Below, in pieces: positions 52,809 to 64,000 of a stretch of DNA of 64,000 nt. The notes under the pieces were generated by a model. The model saw only the letters and a program-made list of their open reading frames with translations. It was not told where the DNA came from and ran no database searches. The stretch is from Octadecabacter sp. Lineage in GTDB: Bacteria; Pseudomonadota; Alphaproteobacteria; Rhodobacterales; Rhodobacteraceae. The position numbers and the translations under genes were made by a program. The DNA lies in contig JABBAI010000086.1 of assembly GCA_018608045.1 (NCBI GenBank), positions 1-64,000 on the forward strand, given 5' to 3'. Position 1 is the first letter of the stretch. Every line of letters starts with the position of its first letter.

Positions 52809-52885
52809 ACACTCGATATAACCCTTTGGTGGTAAAAGATAAGGTCTGGGTTGCCTGACCTTGTTGCGCGCGCCAAAGTACCGCT

Positions 52886-53347
52886 ATGACACGCCCCATT
52901 CGCACCCGCCCGATCAGATTGGCCGCCCGCGCCGTAATTTTGCACGATGACCGATTGCTGTTGGTCAATGCCTACAAAGGACGCGGCGATTTGTGGTGCG
53001 CGCCCGGTGGCGGGGCCAAACCGCACGCCAGCCTGCCAGAGAACCTTGTCCGCGAGGTGTTTGAAGAAACGGGACTGACCGTAACGGTCGGCGCGCCCTG
53101 TCTGGTGAATGAATTTCACGATCCCGCCCGCGACTTTCATCAGGTTGAAGTTTTCTTTCGATGCACTCTGCGCGCAGGCACGCTTGATCCCGCGTGGGAA
53201 GATCCGGAAGATATCGTATCGCTGCGCCGCTGGGTCATGCGCGCTGAATTGCGGGATATGGCCGTGAAGCCCGATGCATTGGCTGCCGTGGCATGGGGCG
53301 ATGTTGATGCCCCAACCTACGATCCGCTTGAGGCAATTGTGCCCTGA
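52886..53347 (+). CDS. NUDIX hydrolase
   Basis: Nudix box GGGAKPHASLPENLVREVFEETGL. Confidence 0.92.
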   Translation: MTRPIRTRPIRLAARAVILHDDRLLLVNAYKGRGDLWCAPGGGAKPHASLPENLVREVFEETGLTVTVGAPCLVNEFHDPARDFHQVEVFFRCTLRAGTLDPAWEDPEDIVSLRRWVMRAELRDMAVKPDALAAVAWGDVDAPTYDPLEAIVP

Positions 53348-53372
53348 TAGAACTACCAGTATTGGCCCAGCC

Positions 53373-53401
53373 TTGAAACGAAGCAGGAACATCCATATAT
53401 A
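53373..53401 (+). promoter_or_regulatory. Promoter-like sequence for the 44-aa ORF
   Basis: TTGAAA-N17-TATATA; also reads as a heat-shock-sigma-like CTTGAAA-N14-CCATAT. Confidence 0.5.
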
Positions 53402-53451
53402 CCTAACAGGCCCGTCTTGGTGACGCGCTCCAACCCATGGAAGGAACGACT

Positions 53452-53586
53452 ATGCTGCAATATTTGCGCGCATTGAGAGGACAACTCCCAAAAATTCAAT
53501 TTCTATTCAGCTTAAAGAGGCTCGTCGAAAATTTGACGGATCTCATTGAATGGATTCCTGCTTTACAGACTTTCTTAGGCGGTTAA
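53452..53586 (+). CDS. Candidate small protein, 44 aa, not in ORF track
   Basis: MLQYLRALRGQLPKIQFLFSLKRLVENLTDLIEWIPALQTFLGG*; SD AAGGA 6-7 nt before ATG; promoter-like element upstream; terminator 6 nt after stop. An in-frame ATG at 53437 would give 49 aa. Confidence 0.55.
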   Translation: MLQYLRALRGQLPKIQFLFSLKRLVENLTDLIEWIPALQTFLGG

Positions 53587-53591
53587 CGGAA

Positions 53592-53619
53592 AAGGGCGAC
53601 TCCGTTAGGAACCGCCCTT
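53592..53619 (+). terminator. Terminator directly after the 44-aa ORF
   Basis: AAGGGCG-N14-CGCCCTT followed by CTTTGTT. Confidence 0.65.
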
Positions 53620-53719
53620 CTTTGTTCGTTTGGCACACGGGTCTTAGCTCTCGTCGTTTCCGCGAAACAACTGCCGCTAAGCTTCCGTAATCCTCATTTT
53701 CCCGACGAGAAAAAGTGGA

Positions 53720-55372
<1,653 letters not shown>

Positions 55373-55415
55373 TTAAATTACGAATTTCAAATGGATGTCC
55401 GTCCAGCGCAAAGGC

Positions 55416-55703
55416 TTAGGACAAGATGCCCATGATGTCGGATTCTTTCATCATCAACAGCTCTTCGCCGTCGATGGTGATTTCTGTACCGGACCATTTG
55501 CCGAACAGGACTTTGTCGCCTGATTTGACAGCCATCGCGATCAGCTCACCGCTGTCTTTGCGCAGGCCTTCACCAACGGCGATAACTTCGCCCTCAGCTG
55601 GTTTTTCTTTTGCGGCGTCTGGAATGATCAGACCGCCAGCAGTCTTTTCTTCACCTTCGGTGCGGCGCACGACAACACGGTCGTGAAGCGGAGTAAAAGC
55701 CAT
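55416..55703 (-). CDS. groS: 10 kDa co-chaperonin GroES
   Basis: [40 protein letters not shown]. Confidence 0.98.
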   Translation of the reverse strand: MAFTPLHDRVVVRRTEGEEKTAGGLIIPDAAKEKPAEGEVIAVGEGLRKDSGELIAMAVKSGDKVLFGKWSGTEITIDGEELLMMKESDIMGILS

Positions 55704-55756
55704 TATAACAGCTCCTTGCTTATAGTTTTCAATTCTCTAGCCCCTATTCGGGACCA

Positions 55757-55783
55757 TTAGCACTCACATCATGCGAGTGCTAG
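55757..55783. promoter_or_regulatory. CIRCE element (HrcA operator) upstream of groESL
   Basis: TTAGCACTC-ACATCATGC-GAGTGCTAG; matches consensus TTAGCACTC-N9-GAGTGCTAA except the last base. Confidence 0.95.
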
Positions 55784-56027
55784 CAGAGGGTAGTTAGGCA
55801 TGTGATGGAACCAAGTCAACAGGTGGGTGTGTGGTTTTTTGAACTGGCGTCAAACAAGGCTGACATTGGCGGATCAGCCCCGCGCTGCATGGCCCCATTT
55901 GATCGCACTTAACGGGCACCCTTAAATTGGTTTCACCATCTGCGGCCCGCCAGGTTGGAATGGCCCTCGCTCCCGAATGCATCAGCCGCTACACTTCAAC
56001 ACGCAAAGTTCACCAAAGGGGCCCATC

Positions 56028-57010
56028 ATGTTTCGTCTTTTCGTTTTCCTGATCGTCTGTTTGCCAACCTTTGCGCAGGCCCAGTGCAATGGCGTTGGGT
56101 TTTGGCCCTCACTGACGGACACGCAGCAGGCCGAATTGATCCAGCGGTCCGCCGACACGCCGTTTGGCACAGGAAACTTTTGGCAAGCGACCCGCGGGGA
56201 CGCAACGTTGTCGATTGTCGGTACTCTCCATCTGCCCGACCCGCGCCACGACCCCATCATAGACAAAATAGGCCCCCGACTGGCCGCCACCGATCTGCTG
56301 CTGGTTGAGGCCACGCTGGACGATCAAGCCGCCATGCAAACCCACATGGCGCGCAACCCCGATCTAATGACATTGACCCATGGGACCACCCTTCCCGAAC
56401 GCCTTGATCCGGATGTCTGGGCTGCAATTAGGGACGCCGCCGCCGCGCGCGGTGTGCCCGGATTTATGGCCGCTAAGATGCAGCCCTGGTTCTTGTCCCT
56501 GACCCTGTCGATGCCGGCCTGTGCCCTCTCTGCGATGGCCAGCGGGGACGTTGGGCTGGATGCATTGTTGATGCGCCGTGCCGCGGAACAAGGCACACCC
56601 GTTGCCGCCCTCGAACCTTGGCACGACATGTTCGACTTCTGTCATAGGGCACGTTTGATGAACAAATTGAGGCCCTTTCGGTTGGGCTGATCGATCCCTC
56701 CCTTCAGGACGCAATGATCGTTTCAGTCGTCGATTTCTACTTCGAAGAACAATCCGCCAAGGCTTGGTACATGTCCGAATTTTTGGGTGATTATCTGCCC
56801 GAAGACGCCGCTGATTTGCTCAACGAACAATTGGCCGAACTCGAAGACGTTCTTCTTATTCAGCGAAACCGCAACTGGATTGACGTAATCGCGCAGGCCG
56901 CGACACAGCACGATGACATCTTCATCGGGTTTGGCGCTGCGCATTTGTTTGGCACAGACGGTGTTTTGCAACTGCTGGAAAACGAAGGCTGGACGATCAC
57001 CGCGTTCTAA
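56028..57010 (+). pseudogene. TraB/GumN family protein, frame-disrupted near 56635-56660
   Basis: MFRLFVFLIVCLPTFAQAQ signal peptide, LSIVGTLHLPDPRHDPI...ALEPWHDMFDF; then in another frame GTFDEQIEALSVGLIDPSLQDAMIVSVVDFYFEEQSAKAWY...IFIGFGAAHLFGTDGVLQLLENEGWTI. Confidence 0.82.
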
Positions 57011-57663
57011 ACGTCGCCCCAGTCCATCAGGCCTTTTTTGCCCGCAACCGTCAGCCCGTAGACGCCGCGTTCAACCCGCTTGAACCACCCGTAATGATCA
57101 TCCGCCATGATCTTTGTGGCCACGGGCACCTCTGCCCATTCGGCAACTTTCGCGCCCTTGCTGGGGCCATGCACCGCCAAAAACCGCGCGCATTTTAACG
57201 CATCCTGGCGATACCCTGTCACGATGCCATGGCGCGTTGCACCGCCCTCGTTTGGATCGCCGTCAAGCCGGTCAAACGCGCGCAGCATCGCCTTTTTCTT
57301 CTTTTTTAACTTACGGGCGGCATAGGGGCCGGGGTCGGCCAAAGCCTCAACAAATCCGTCGCGCAATCGCACCGTCAGCACGCCAAGGCCCAGACGCCGC
57401 GCCAGTTTGACGTTGGACCGCAGCGCCTTGTCCTTACCGCCCGCAGGCACCGCCACATAGACGTCATCGGTCACGGCCAGCCGTTCGATCCCTTGGTGAA
57501 ACAACGCCAGCGAAAACCCGAGCTTGAGTTCGACAACAACCACATCGTCCCCACGCCGTGCCACAACATCTGCGGCCCCGACCTCGCCTTTGACGTCATA
57601 TCCTTGCCGCGTCAGATACGCCTTTACGGGCGCATAAAGATCAGCCTCTTTTGCCTTGCTCAC
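57007..57663 (-). CDS. DUF2161 family putative PD-(D/E)XK-type phosphodiesterase
   Basis: YAPVKAYLTRQGYDVKGEVGAADVVARRGDDVVVVELKLGFSLALFHQGIERL. Confidence 0.85.
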   Translation of the reverse strand: MSKAKEADLYAPVKAYLTRQGYDVKGEVGAADVVARRGDDVVVVELKLGFSLALFHQGIERLAVTDDVYVAVPAGGKDKALRSNVKLARRLGLGVLTVRLRDGFVEALADPGPYAARKLKKKKKAMLRAFDRLDGDPNEGGATRHGIVTGYRQDALKCARFLAVHGPSKGAKVAEWAEVPVATKIMADDHYGWFKRVERGVYGLTVAGKKGLMDWGDV

Positions 57664-57754
57664 ACCGCATAGCCCCTTTGTTCAGCTGCCCCGTGACAGA
57701 TGCGTATCCCATGCGTATAAGGCCGCAAATCCCATCCGAAAAGGCATGCAAATC

Positions 57755-58672
57755 ATGACAACCCTCGTATTTGGCCACAAGGCCCCCGACACCGATACCC
57801 TTGGCTCTGCGCTGATCTGGGCTTGGTACATGAACCACGTCGGTGGTGACGCTGCAGCCAAACTGCTGGGCACACCCAACACAGAAGCTTCGTTTGTCGC
57901 AACACGCTGGGGCTTTGATCAGCCCGAGATCATCGCAGACGTCGCCGACGGCCAGCCTTGCGTGATCGTCGACACAAACAACCCAGCCGAGCTGCCCGCA
58001 AACATCAACGGCGCGGACGTCACAGCGATCATCGACCACCACAAACTTGTTGGCGGGCTGGAAACCAAAGGTCCGATCGATATCACGATCCGCCCGCTGG
58101 CCTGCACCGCGACGATCATGCACGACCTGATGGGCGATCACGCGGCGCATATGCCCGACGCAATCAAAGGCCTGATGCTGTCGTGCATCCTGTCGGACAC
58201 TCTCGAATTCCGCTCCCCCACAACGACCGACACGGACCGTGATCTGGCCGTTGCATTGGCTGCACAGCTGGGCATCGCAGTTCCGGACTACGCCGCTGAA
58301 ATGTTCGCCGCGAAATCAGATGTATCGGCATTTTCCGACGCGGAACTGCTGCGCATGGACAGTAAAGAATTCACCGTGGATGGCACCGCCTTTCGCGTGT
58401 CGGTTCTTGAAACCACGGCGCCCGCAATCGTGCTGGACCGCAAAGCTTCCATCATGAAGTCCATGACAGCCGTCGCGGCCGAAGATGGCGTCGATCAGGT
58501 GTTGTTGTTCGTGGTCGATATCTTGAACGAAGAAGCCACGCTGCTGATCCCCAACGACATGGTCAAATCCGTCGCTGAAAAATCCTTCGGCGTGTCTGTG
58601 TCCGGCGACAACGTGGTTCTGCCTGGCATCATGAGCCGCAAAAAACAGATCATCCCGTCCCTGAGGGTCTGA
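57755..58672 (+). CDS. ppaC: Manganese-dependent inorganic pyrophosphatase
   Basis: MTTLVFGHKAPDTDTLGSALIWAW; VDTNNPAELP; DHHKLVGG; C-terminal DHHA2 SRKKQIIPSL. Confidence 0.95.
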   Translation: MTTLVFGHKAPDTDTLGSALIWAWYMNHVGGDAAAKLLGTPNTEASFVATRWGFDQPEIIADVADGQPCVIVDTNNPAELPANINGADVTAIIDHHKLVGGLETKGPIDITIRPLACTATIMHDLMGDHAAHMPDAIKGLMLSCILSDTLEFRSPTTTDTDRDLAVALAAQLGIAVPDYAAEMFAAKSDVSAFSDAELLRMDSKEFTVDGTAFRVSVLETTAPAIVLDRKASIMKSMTAVAAEDGVDQVLLFVVDILNEEATLLIPNDMVKSVAEKSFGVSVSGDNVVLPGIMSRKKQIIPSLRV

Positions 58673-58688
58673 TCTTTTCAATCCATTG

Positions 58689-58724
58689 AAAAGGGCGTCT
58701 AATCTGCGGGTTAGGCGCCCTTTT
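58689..58724 (+). terminator. Terminator downstream of ppaC
   Basis: AAAAGGGCGTCTAA-TCTGCGGG-TTAGGCGCCCTTTT, 14-bp stem with one G-T pair. Confidence 0.85.
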
Positions 58725-58759
58725 ACGTTCGCCCCGCCCTTTTTTCGAAAGAACCCGAG

Positions 58760-59632
58760 ATGTCCCAAATCGTTAACACCTTCGCCGAAATATCCGATCA
58801 ATATGATGTGGCTTTTGTGGACCTTTGGGGCTGCATGCACAACGGCATCACACCGTTTGAAAGCGCCGTGAAAGCGATGGCAGACTACCGCGAACGGGGC
58901 GGTAAGGTCGTATTGGTCACGAATTCACCGCGCCCTTGGGACAGCGTCGCAGAACAATTATCGGACATGGGCATGGCAGTATGTTGGGACGCAATCGCTA
59001 CATCGGGCGACAGCGCACGCGCAGCCATGTTTCGCGGATCAGTCGGGTCCAAAGTATATTTCATGGGCGAAACGCCCCGCGACGATGACTTCTTCAAGCC
59101 ATTGAACATCATAGAAAATCCTGTCGAAATCCAAAAGGTACCTCTCGATCAGGCGGAGGGCATCGTGTGTTGCGGGCCCTTTGACACGCAAGCGCCAATT
59201 GACGCAAACCGCGCCGATTTTCTGTACGCGAAATCCAAGGGGCTGAAGCTGCTCTGCGCAAACCCCGACATTATCGTGGATCGCGGCGACTCCCGCGAAT
59301 GGTGCGCAGGTGCCTTGGCCGCGCTTTATACCGAAATGGGCGGTGAAAGCCTGTATTTCGGCAAACCGCATCCGCCGATCTACGACCTTGCGCGCCGTCG
59401 CTACGCCGCGTTAATGGATTCGATGTCCGACCCGCGCATTATCGCCATCGGAGACGGGATTCGCACGGACATCCTTGGCGGCCAACAAGAAGACATCGAC
59501 AGCCTTTTCATCACCGGTGGGCTAGCCGCCGCAGAAACAAAAACGGTGACGCAGCCCGATCAAGCGGCGCTAAACGCCTATATTGAAACGGAAAAAGTCA
59601 CACCAACCTATGCGATTGGTTTCTTGCGGTAA
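58760..59632 (+). CDS. TIGR01459 family HAD-type hydrolase
   Basis: YDVAFVDLWGCMHNGITPFESAVKAMADYRERGGKVVLVTNSPRP; AIGDGIRTDILGGQQEDIDSLFITGG. Confidence 0.92.
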   Translation: MSQIVNTFAEISDQYDVAFVDLWGCMHNGITPFESAVKAMADYRERGGKVVLVTNSPRPWDSVAEQLSDMGMAVCWDAIATSGDSARAAMFRGSVGSKVYFMGETPRDDDFFKPLNIIENPVEIQKVPLDQAEGIVCCGPFDTQAPIDANRADFLYAKSKGLKLLCANPDIIVDRGDSREWCAGALAALYTEMGGESLYFGKPHPPIYDLARRRYAALMDSMSDPRIIAIGDGIRTDILGGQQEDIDSLFITGGLAAAETKTVTQPDQAALNAYIETEKVTPTYAIGFLR

Positions 59633-59644
59633 GGTAAGAATGGC

Positions 59645-59674
59645 TTGACTCATGTTGCGCCCGAAAGGTAATAA
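59645..59674 (+). promoter_or_regulatory. Putative sigma70-type promoter upstream of the MaoC gene
   Basis: TTGACT-N18-TAATAA. Confidence 0.45.
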
Positions 59675-59726
59675 AGTTTCAACCAATACGCGTTAGAAGT
59701 TTTATTATTACCCAATGGATGATGGC

Positions 59727-60182
59727 ATGCTCGATACAAATTCAAACAACGACCTGCGCGGCACGATCTGTATCGAAGATATCGAAATCGGCATGACGCG
59801 CAGTTTGCGCAAGATTATCACGGACCGCGACATCGAATTGTTCGCTGAAATCTCAACCGATCATAACCCCGTCCACCTTGATGACGACTATGCCCGCGAC
59901 ACGATCTTTGAGGGGCGCATCGCTCACGGGATGCTGACAGCGGGCCTTATTTCAGCGGTTATTGGTGAACAGCTGCCCGGCCACGGCACGGTTTACCTTG
60001 GTCAAAGCCTAAAATTCCTCGCGCCGGTGCGTCCCGGCGACATGGTCGAAGCCTTCGTCACCGTGACCGACATGGACATCAGCAAACGCAAAGTGACCAT
60101 GGAAACCTATTGCGAAATCGACGGCAAAAAAGTGCTAAAGGGGGAGGCGGTCGTCCTCGCTCCGTCGCGTAAATTCGACTGA
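59727..60182 (+). CDS. MaoC family dehydratase
   Basis: ISTDHNPVHLDDDYARDTIFEGRIAHGMLTAGLISAVIGEQLPGHGTVYLGQSLKFLAPVRPGD; an alternative start at 59715 is possible. Confidence 0.93.
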   Translation: MLDTNSNNDLRGTICIEDIEIGMTRSLRKIITDRDIELFAEISTDHNPVHLDDDYARDTIFEGRIAHGMLTAGLISAVIGEQLPGHGTVYLGQSLKFLAPVRPGDMVEAFVTVTDMDISKRKVTMETYCEIDGKKVLKGEAVVLAPSRKFD

Positions 60183-60218
60183 TCTTGCACCCTTCGGCAT
60201 GGCGCGCTACGAAACCCT

Positions 60219-61151
60219 ATGCGCATCATCCGAGACCCCGCCTTCATTGCACAATCTGACCGCGGCGCCGCTGCGGCCATCGGCAACTTTGACGGCGTAC
60301 ATCTGGGCCACCAAGCGGTCATCGACCTGACCAAATCGGTGGCAAACGGCGCACGATTGGGCATTTTGACATTTGAACCCCACCCGCGCGACCACTTCGC
60401 ACCCGACGCAGCGCCATTTCGCCTCATGAACGCCGCTGCCAAGGCCAACCGGCTTGAAAAACTGGGGGTTGAACGCCTGTACGAAGTTCCGTTCAACGCG
60501 GCCCTCGCTGAGCTGACGCCGCGTGAATTTGCGCAAACAGTGATCAAAGATCGCCTTGGACTGACCCATGTTGTCGTCGGGCAGGACTTTTGTTTCGGCA
60601 AAGACCGCGCGGGCAATGCGCAAGGCCTCAAGGACTACGGGACCGACATGGGTTTTGGCGTCACGATTGCCCCCATGCTCGCCACATCTGCGGGCAACGT
60701 GTCCTCAACCGCGATCCGCAAGGCCTTGACCAATGGCACCCCGCGTATTGCCGCCGAAATGCTGGGCCATTGGCACCGCATCGATGGGCCCGTGATCAAA
60801 GGCGATCAGCGTGGCCGCGACCTTGGATATCCCACTGCGAATATGTCGATCGACGGTCTGCATCCGCCAAAATTCGGTGTCTATGCGGTGAAGGTCGACG
60901 TGTTGGAAGGCCCGCACAAAGGCACTTATGATGGTGCCGCATCCATTGGCGTACGCCCGATGTTTGGCGTGAACACCCCGAATTGTGAAAGCTTTCTCTT
61001 TGATTTTTCCGGTGATTTATACGGCACTCAAATCAGCGTCGCGCTTGTGGACTACCTTCGCGGCGAAGAAAAATTCGACGGTCTTGAGGCATTGATCACC
61101 CAGATGGACGCCGATTGCGACCGCGCGCGCGGGATCTTGAAAGATGTCTGA
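60219..61151 (+). CDS. ribF: Bifunctional riboflavin kinase/FAD synthetase
   Basis: AAIGNFDGVHLGHQAVI; VVGQDFCFGKDRAG; GRDLGYPTANMSID; DYLRGEEKFDGLEALITQM. Confidence 0.96.
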   Translation: MRIIRDPAFIAQSDRGAAAAIGNFDGVHLGHQAVIDLTKSVANGARLGILTFEPHPRDHFAPDAAPFRLMNAAAKANRLEKLGVERLYEVPFNAALAELTPREFAQTVIKDRLGLTHVVVGQDFCFGKDRAGNAQGLKDYGTDMGFGVTIAPMLATSAGNVSSTAIRKALTNGTPRIAAEMLGHWHRIDGPVIKGDQRGRDLGYPTANMSIDGLHPPKFGVYAVKVDVLEGPHKGTYDGAASIGVRPMFGVNTPNCESFLFDFSGDLYGTQISVALVDYLRGEEKFDGLEALITQMDADCDRARGILKDV

Positions 61152-61614
61152 CCCGATCAACCGCGACGACATCCGACCAGAATTCTGGTCCCACGTGCCA
61201 TTGTCAAAAATGACGAAGCCCGAATGGGAAGCGCTGTGTGATGGTTGCGGGAAATGCTGCCTCAACAAGCTCGAAGACGAGGACACCGGCGAGGTCGTGA
61301 TGACCCGCGTCGCCTGCAAGTTGCTAGATGATACGACGTGCCATTGTTCGCTCTACCCTAAGCGGCACAATTACGTGCCCGAATGTATCATTCTGACGCC
61401 AAAGACGATTGAAGACAACATGTACTGGCTGCCCCAAACTTGCGCCTATCGCCTTATTTATGAAAGCAAAAACCTGTTCCACTGGCACCCTTTGGTGTCG
61501 GGTGATCCGCAGTCTGTGCATGACGCTGGCGTGTCCGTTCAGGGCCTCACGATATCTGAGGCCAACACCCCGGAAGACGACTGGGAAGACCACATCATTG
61601 AGGAGCCATTATAA
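61144..61614 (+). CDS. YcgN family cysteine cluster protein
   Basis: EWEALCDGCGKCCLNKLEDEDTGEV; CKLLDDTTCHCSLYPKR; LPQTCAYRL. Confidence 0.93.
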   Translation: MSDPINRDDIRPEFWSHVPLSKMTKPEWEALCDGCGKCCLNKLEDEDTGEVVMTRVACKLLDDTTCHCSLYPKRHNYVPECIILTPKTIEDNMYWLPQTCAYRLIYESKNLFHWHPLVSGDPQSVHDAGVSVQGLTISEANTPEDDWEDHIIEEPL

Positions 61615-62654
61615 TGTTTTTCGCATCCGACAACTCCGGCCCTGCCCACCCAAAAGTGATGGACGCGATGATGCGCGCCAACGAAGGATACCGTTTCGGA
61701 TACGGTGCAGACCCTGAAATGGACCGCGTGACGGCGATGATCCGCGATCTGTTCGAAGCGCCAGAGGCCGCCGTTTATCTGGTTGCCACAGGCACGGCGG
61801 CTAATTCAATCGCGCTTGCGACGTTGTCGGATCCTTGGCAGACAATTTTCTGCACCAAGCTGTCCCACATCAATGAAGACGAATGCAACGCACCTGAATT
61901 TTACTCGGGCGCAAAGCTGACGATGGTCAAAGACGAAAACGCCAAGATGACGCCCGCAACCTTGCGCGCTGCGATGTCGGCCGAAGAAACCCGCGGCGTG
62001 CATGGCCCCCAACGTGGCCCAGTGTCGATCACGCAAGTCACTGAAAAGGGTACGGTTTATACCCTGGATGAGATCAAAGCGCTGACAGAAATTGCCAAAG
62101 AATTCGGCGTTGCGACCCATCTTGACGGTGCGCGGTTTGCCAATGCCATCATCGGCTTGGGGTGCACGCCTGCGGAAATGACATGGAAGGCAGGCATTGA
62201 TTGTGTCTGCTTTGGCGGCACCAAGAACGGGTTGATGGGCGTCGAAGCGGTCGTCTTTTTCGACCCAAAACACGCTTGGGAATTCGAACTTCGCCGCAAA
62301 CGGGGGGCGCATCTATTTTCAAAACACCGCTATCTATCCGCCCAAATGGAAGCGTATTTGACAGATAACCTTTGGCACGATCTTGCGAGCAAAGCGAACG
62401 CATCCGGCCAACGCCTCGCCGACGGGTTGCGCGGATCAAACGTCGTGACGTTTCCGTACCAGCCCGAAGCAAACCTGATGTTCTTTGAAGCCCCACGCGC
62501 GTTGCACAAAAAGGTGCAGGCGGCAGGTGCGCAATACTATGTCATGGGGTCATTGGACGGGGACGACGACGAAATGGTCCTTGGCCGTCTTGTCTGTGAT
62601 TGGTCCGTGGGGTCGGACGGCGTGGATGAATTCCTCGCCGCCCTGAAGGCTTAA
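61614..62654 (+). CDS. ltaE: Low-specificity L-threonine aldolase / beta-eliminating lyase family
   Basis: FASDNSGPAHPKVMDAMMRANEG; THLDGARFANAI; CFGGTKNGLMGVEAVVFF (PLP lysine). Confidence 0.93.
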   Translation: MFFASDNSGPAHPKVMDAMMRANEGYRFGYGADPEMDRVTAMIRDLFEAPEAAVYLVATGTAANSIALATLSDPWQTIFCTKLSHINEDECNAPEFYSGAKLTMVKDENAKMTPATLRAAMSAEETRGVHGPQRGPVSITQVTEKGTVYTLDEIKALTEIAKEFGVATHLDGARFANAIIGLGCTPAEMTWKAGIDCVCFGGTKNGLMGVEAVVFFDPKHAWEFELRRKRGAHLFSKHRYLSAQMEAYLTDNLWHDLASKANASGQRLADGLRGSNVVTFPYQPEANLMFFEAPRALHKKVQAAGAQYYVMGSLDGDDDEMVLGRLVCDWSVGSDGVDEFLAALKA

Positions 62655-63247
62655 AATTCGCCAGACAAATGACGGTCCAGATCGTTCAACCGGTCTTGGC
62701 CCCAGAACCGTTCATCCTTGTCCGAGATAAAGAATGGCGCGCCGAAGACGCCCTTCGCGACCGCCTCTTCCAGGTTGCGCGCATAGGTGTCGGCCCCTTC
62801 CAGCAACCCGCTGTCTGCGAGCGCGGGATCAAACCCTGTTTCTTCCAGACACGCACGGATCACGTCGTCTTCTGCGATGTTTTTGTCGTCCGCCCAGCAG
62901 GCTTTGGTCAGCGCCTGCACCAACGCGCCGACATTTCCACCAGCGTTTTGCGCGGCAATGATCGCGTAGGATGACGGGGCAATGTTGGTGGGCCAATGGG
63001 CAGGTTTAATTGTGAACGGCAAATCCGTGACAAGTGCGCGGCGGCGCATGTCCTGAAGGCGGTATTCTTGACGGTTCACATGGCGCTGACCCGGTGGAAT
63101 GCCCCCCGTTTCCCCAAACAGCCCCATGATATCCAGAGGTTTATACGTCACCGTCGCGCCGTGCTTTGCGACGATTTTTTCAAACTCCGGACCCGCGAGG
63201 TATGTGAACGGTGAAATCGTCGCGAGGTAATAGTCGATATGGGCCAT
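62651..63247 (-). CDS. 2-hydroxychromene-2-carboxylate isomerase (DsbA/kappa-GST fold)
   Basis: IDYYLATISPFTYLAGPEFEKI; GVFGAPFFISDKDERFWGQDRLNDLDRHL. Confidence 0.92.
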   Translation of the reverse strand: MAHIDYYLATISPFTYLAGPEFEKIVAKHGATVTYKPLDIMGLFGETGGIPPGQRHVNRQEYRLQDMRRRALVTDLPFTIKPAHWPTNIAPSSYAIIAAQNAGGNVGALVQALTKACWADDKNIAEDDVIRACLEETGFDPALADSGLLEGADTYARNLEEAVAKGVFGAPFFISDKDERFWGQDRLNDLDRHLSGEF

Positions 63248-63345
63248 TTGGCTCTCCTTTAGGGGCGGTCATTTGTTGGTGAGACCCCACGGTCGTGCTA
63301 CGCAGTGTCAACGCTGCGAATCTGTCATCCGGGGATCATTGACAC

Positions 63346-64000
63346 ATGCCAAATCTTATCGAACCAAAACTCATTTCCGGTAACGCGAATATGCCGCTCG
63401 CCAAGGCCGTTGCAAAACGGATGTCGATGCATCGTGGCGTGAACGTCGGCCTTGTGGATGCGCGGGTTGAACGGTTCAACGACGGTGAGATTTTTGTCGA
63501 AGTCTATGAAAACGTGCGCGGCGAGGACATGTATGTCATCCAACCGACGTCTAACCCCGCCAACGATAACTTAATGGAATTGTTGATTATTTCGGATGCA
63601 CTACGCCGTTCGTCCGCCGCACGTATTACGGCAGTCATCCCTTATTTCGGCTATGCCCGCCAAGATCGCCGATCTAAGGCACGCACACCGATCACGGCCA
63701 AACTGGTCGCGAACATGATGGTTGAAGCGGGCATCGAACGGGTCCTGACCCTTGATTTGCATGCCACCCAAATTCAGGGCTTCTTCGATATTCCCGTGGA
63801 TAACCTTTATGCGTCACCGGTCTTTGCGCTTGATGCGATGCATCACTTCAAAGGCCAGATGGAAGACGTCATGGTTGTGTCACCCGATGTTGGCGGCGTG
63901 GCCCGTGCCCGCGATTTGGCGCAGCGCATCGGCGCGCCTTTGTCCATCGTCGACAAGCGCCGTGGTAAACCCGGTGAAGTTGCTGAAATGACAGTGATTG
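63346..64000 (+). CDS. prs: Ribose-phosphate pyrophosphokinase (3' end outside window)
   Basis: [77 protein letters not shown]. Confidence 0.96.
   Translation, partial: MPNLIEPKLISGNANMPLAKAVAKRMSMHRGVNVGLVDARVERFNDGEIFVEVYENVRGEDMYVIQPTSNPANDNLMELLIISDALRRSSAARITAVIPYFGYARQDRRSKARTPITAKLVANMMVEAGIERVLTLDLHATQIQGFFDIPVDNLYASPVFALDAMHHFKGQMEDVMVVSPDVGGVARARDLAQRIGAPLSIVDKRRGKPGEVAEMTVI

Noticed and set aside
55794-55982. 62-aa ORF on - strand upstream of groES
   Set aside because: Cys/Pro/His-scattered composition, no SD seen; intergenic between CIRCE and a divergent gene.

Overview
The window looks like a chromosomal segment of a Rhodobacteraceae (Roseobacter-group) alphaproteobacterium; this is inferred from gene content and order, not from a search. 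It is mostly conserved core genome: topA (5'-truncated by the window), scoAB, ligase-associated helicase + PdeM, folD/fhs, ftsH-tilS-cpoB-pal-tolB-tolA-tolR-tolQ-ybgC-(hyp)-ruvB-ruvA-ruvC, prmA, priA, fsa, DUF484-xerC, pcs, ogt, ileS, ubiK, lgt-midA-pgeF, Lrp/trxB, sulfate adenylyltransferase/APS kinase, hsp20, purEK, groESL with CIRCE, ppaC, ribF, ltaE and prs (3'-truncated by the window). I saw no rRNA, tRNA, CRISPR array, prophage or IS element. The most interesting non-routine signals are: (1) an uninterrupted ORF fusing an EPS-associated MarR-type winged-helix domain to bifunctional Sat/APS kinase; (2) a 24+24 bp inverted repeat, each arm itself a TGTNC-N6-GAACA dyad, just upstream of that fusion; (3) an unlisted 44-aa ORF between nudix and groL with its own promoter-like sequence, Shine-Dalgarno and terminator; (4) a decayed AAA ATPase with two in-frame stops and a damaged Walker A; (5) four reading-frame breaks (FAD monooxygenase, Hint protein, CopD-like membrane protein, TraB/GumN protein), three or four at short homopolymer or dinucleotide runs, which are either real pseudogenes/slippage loci or sequencing indels.
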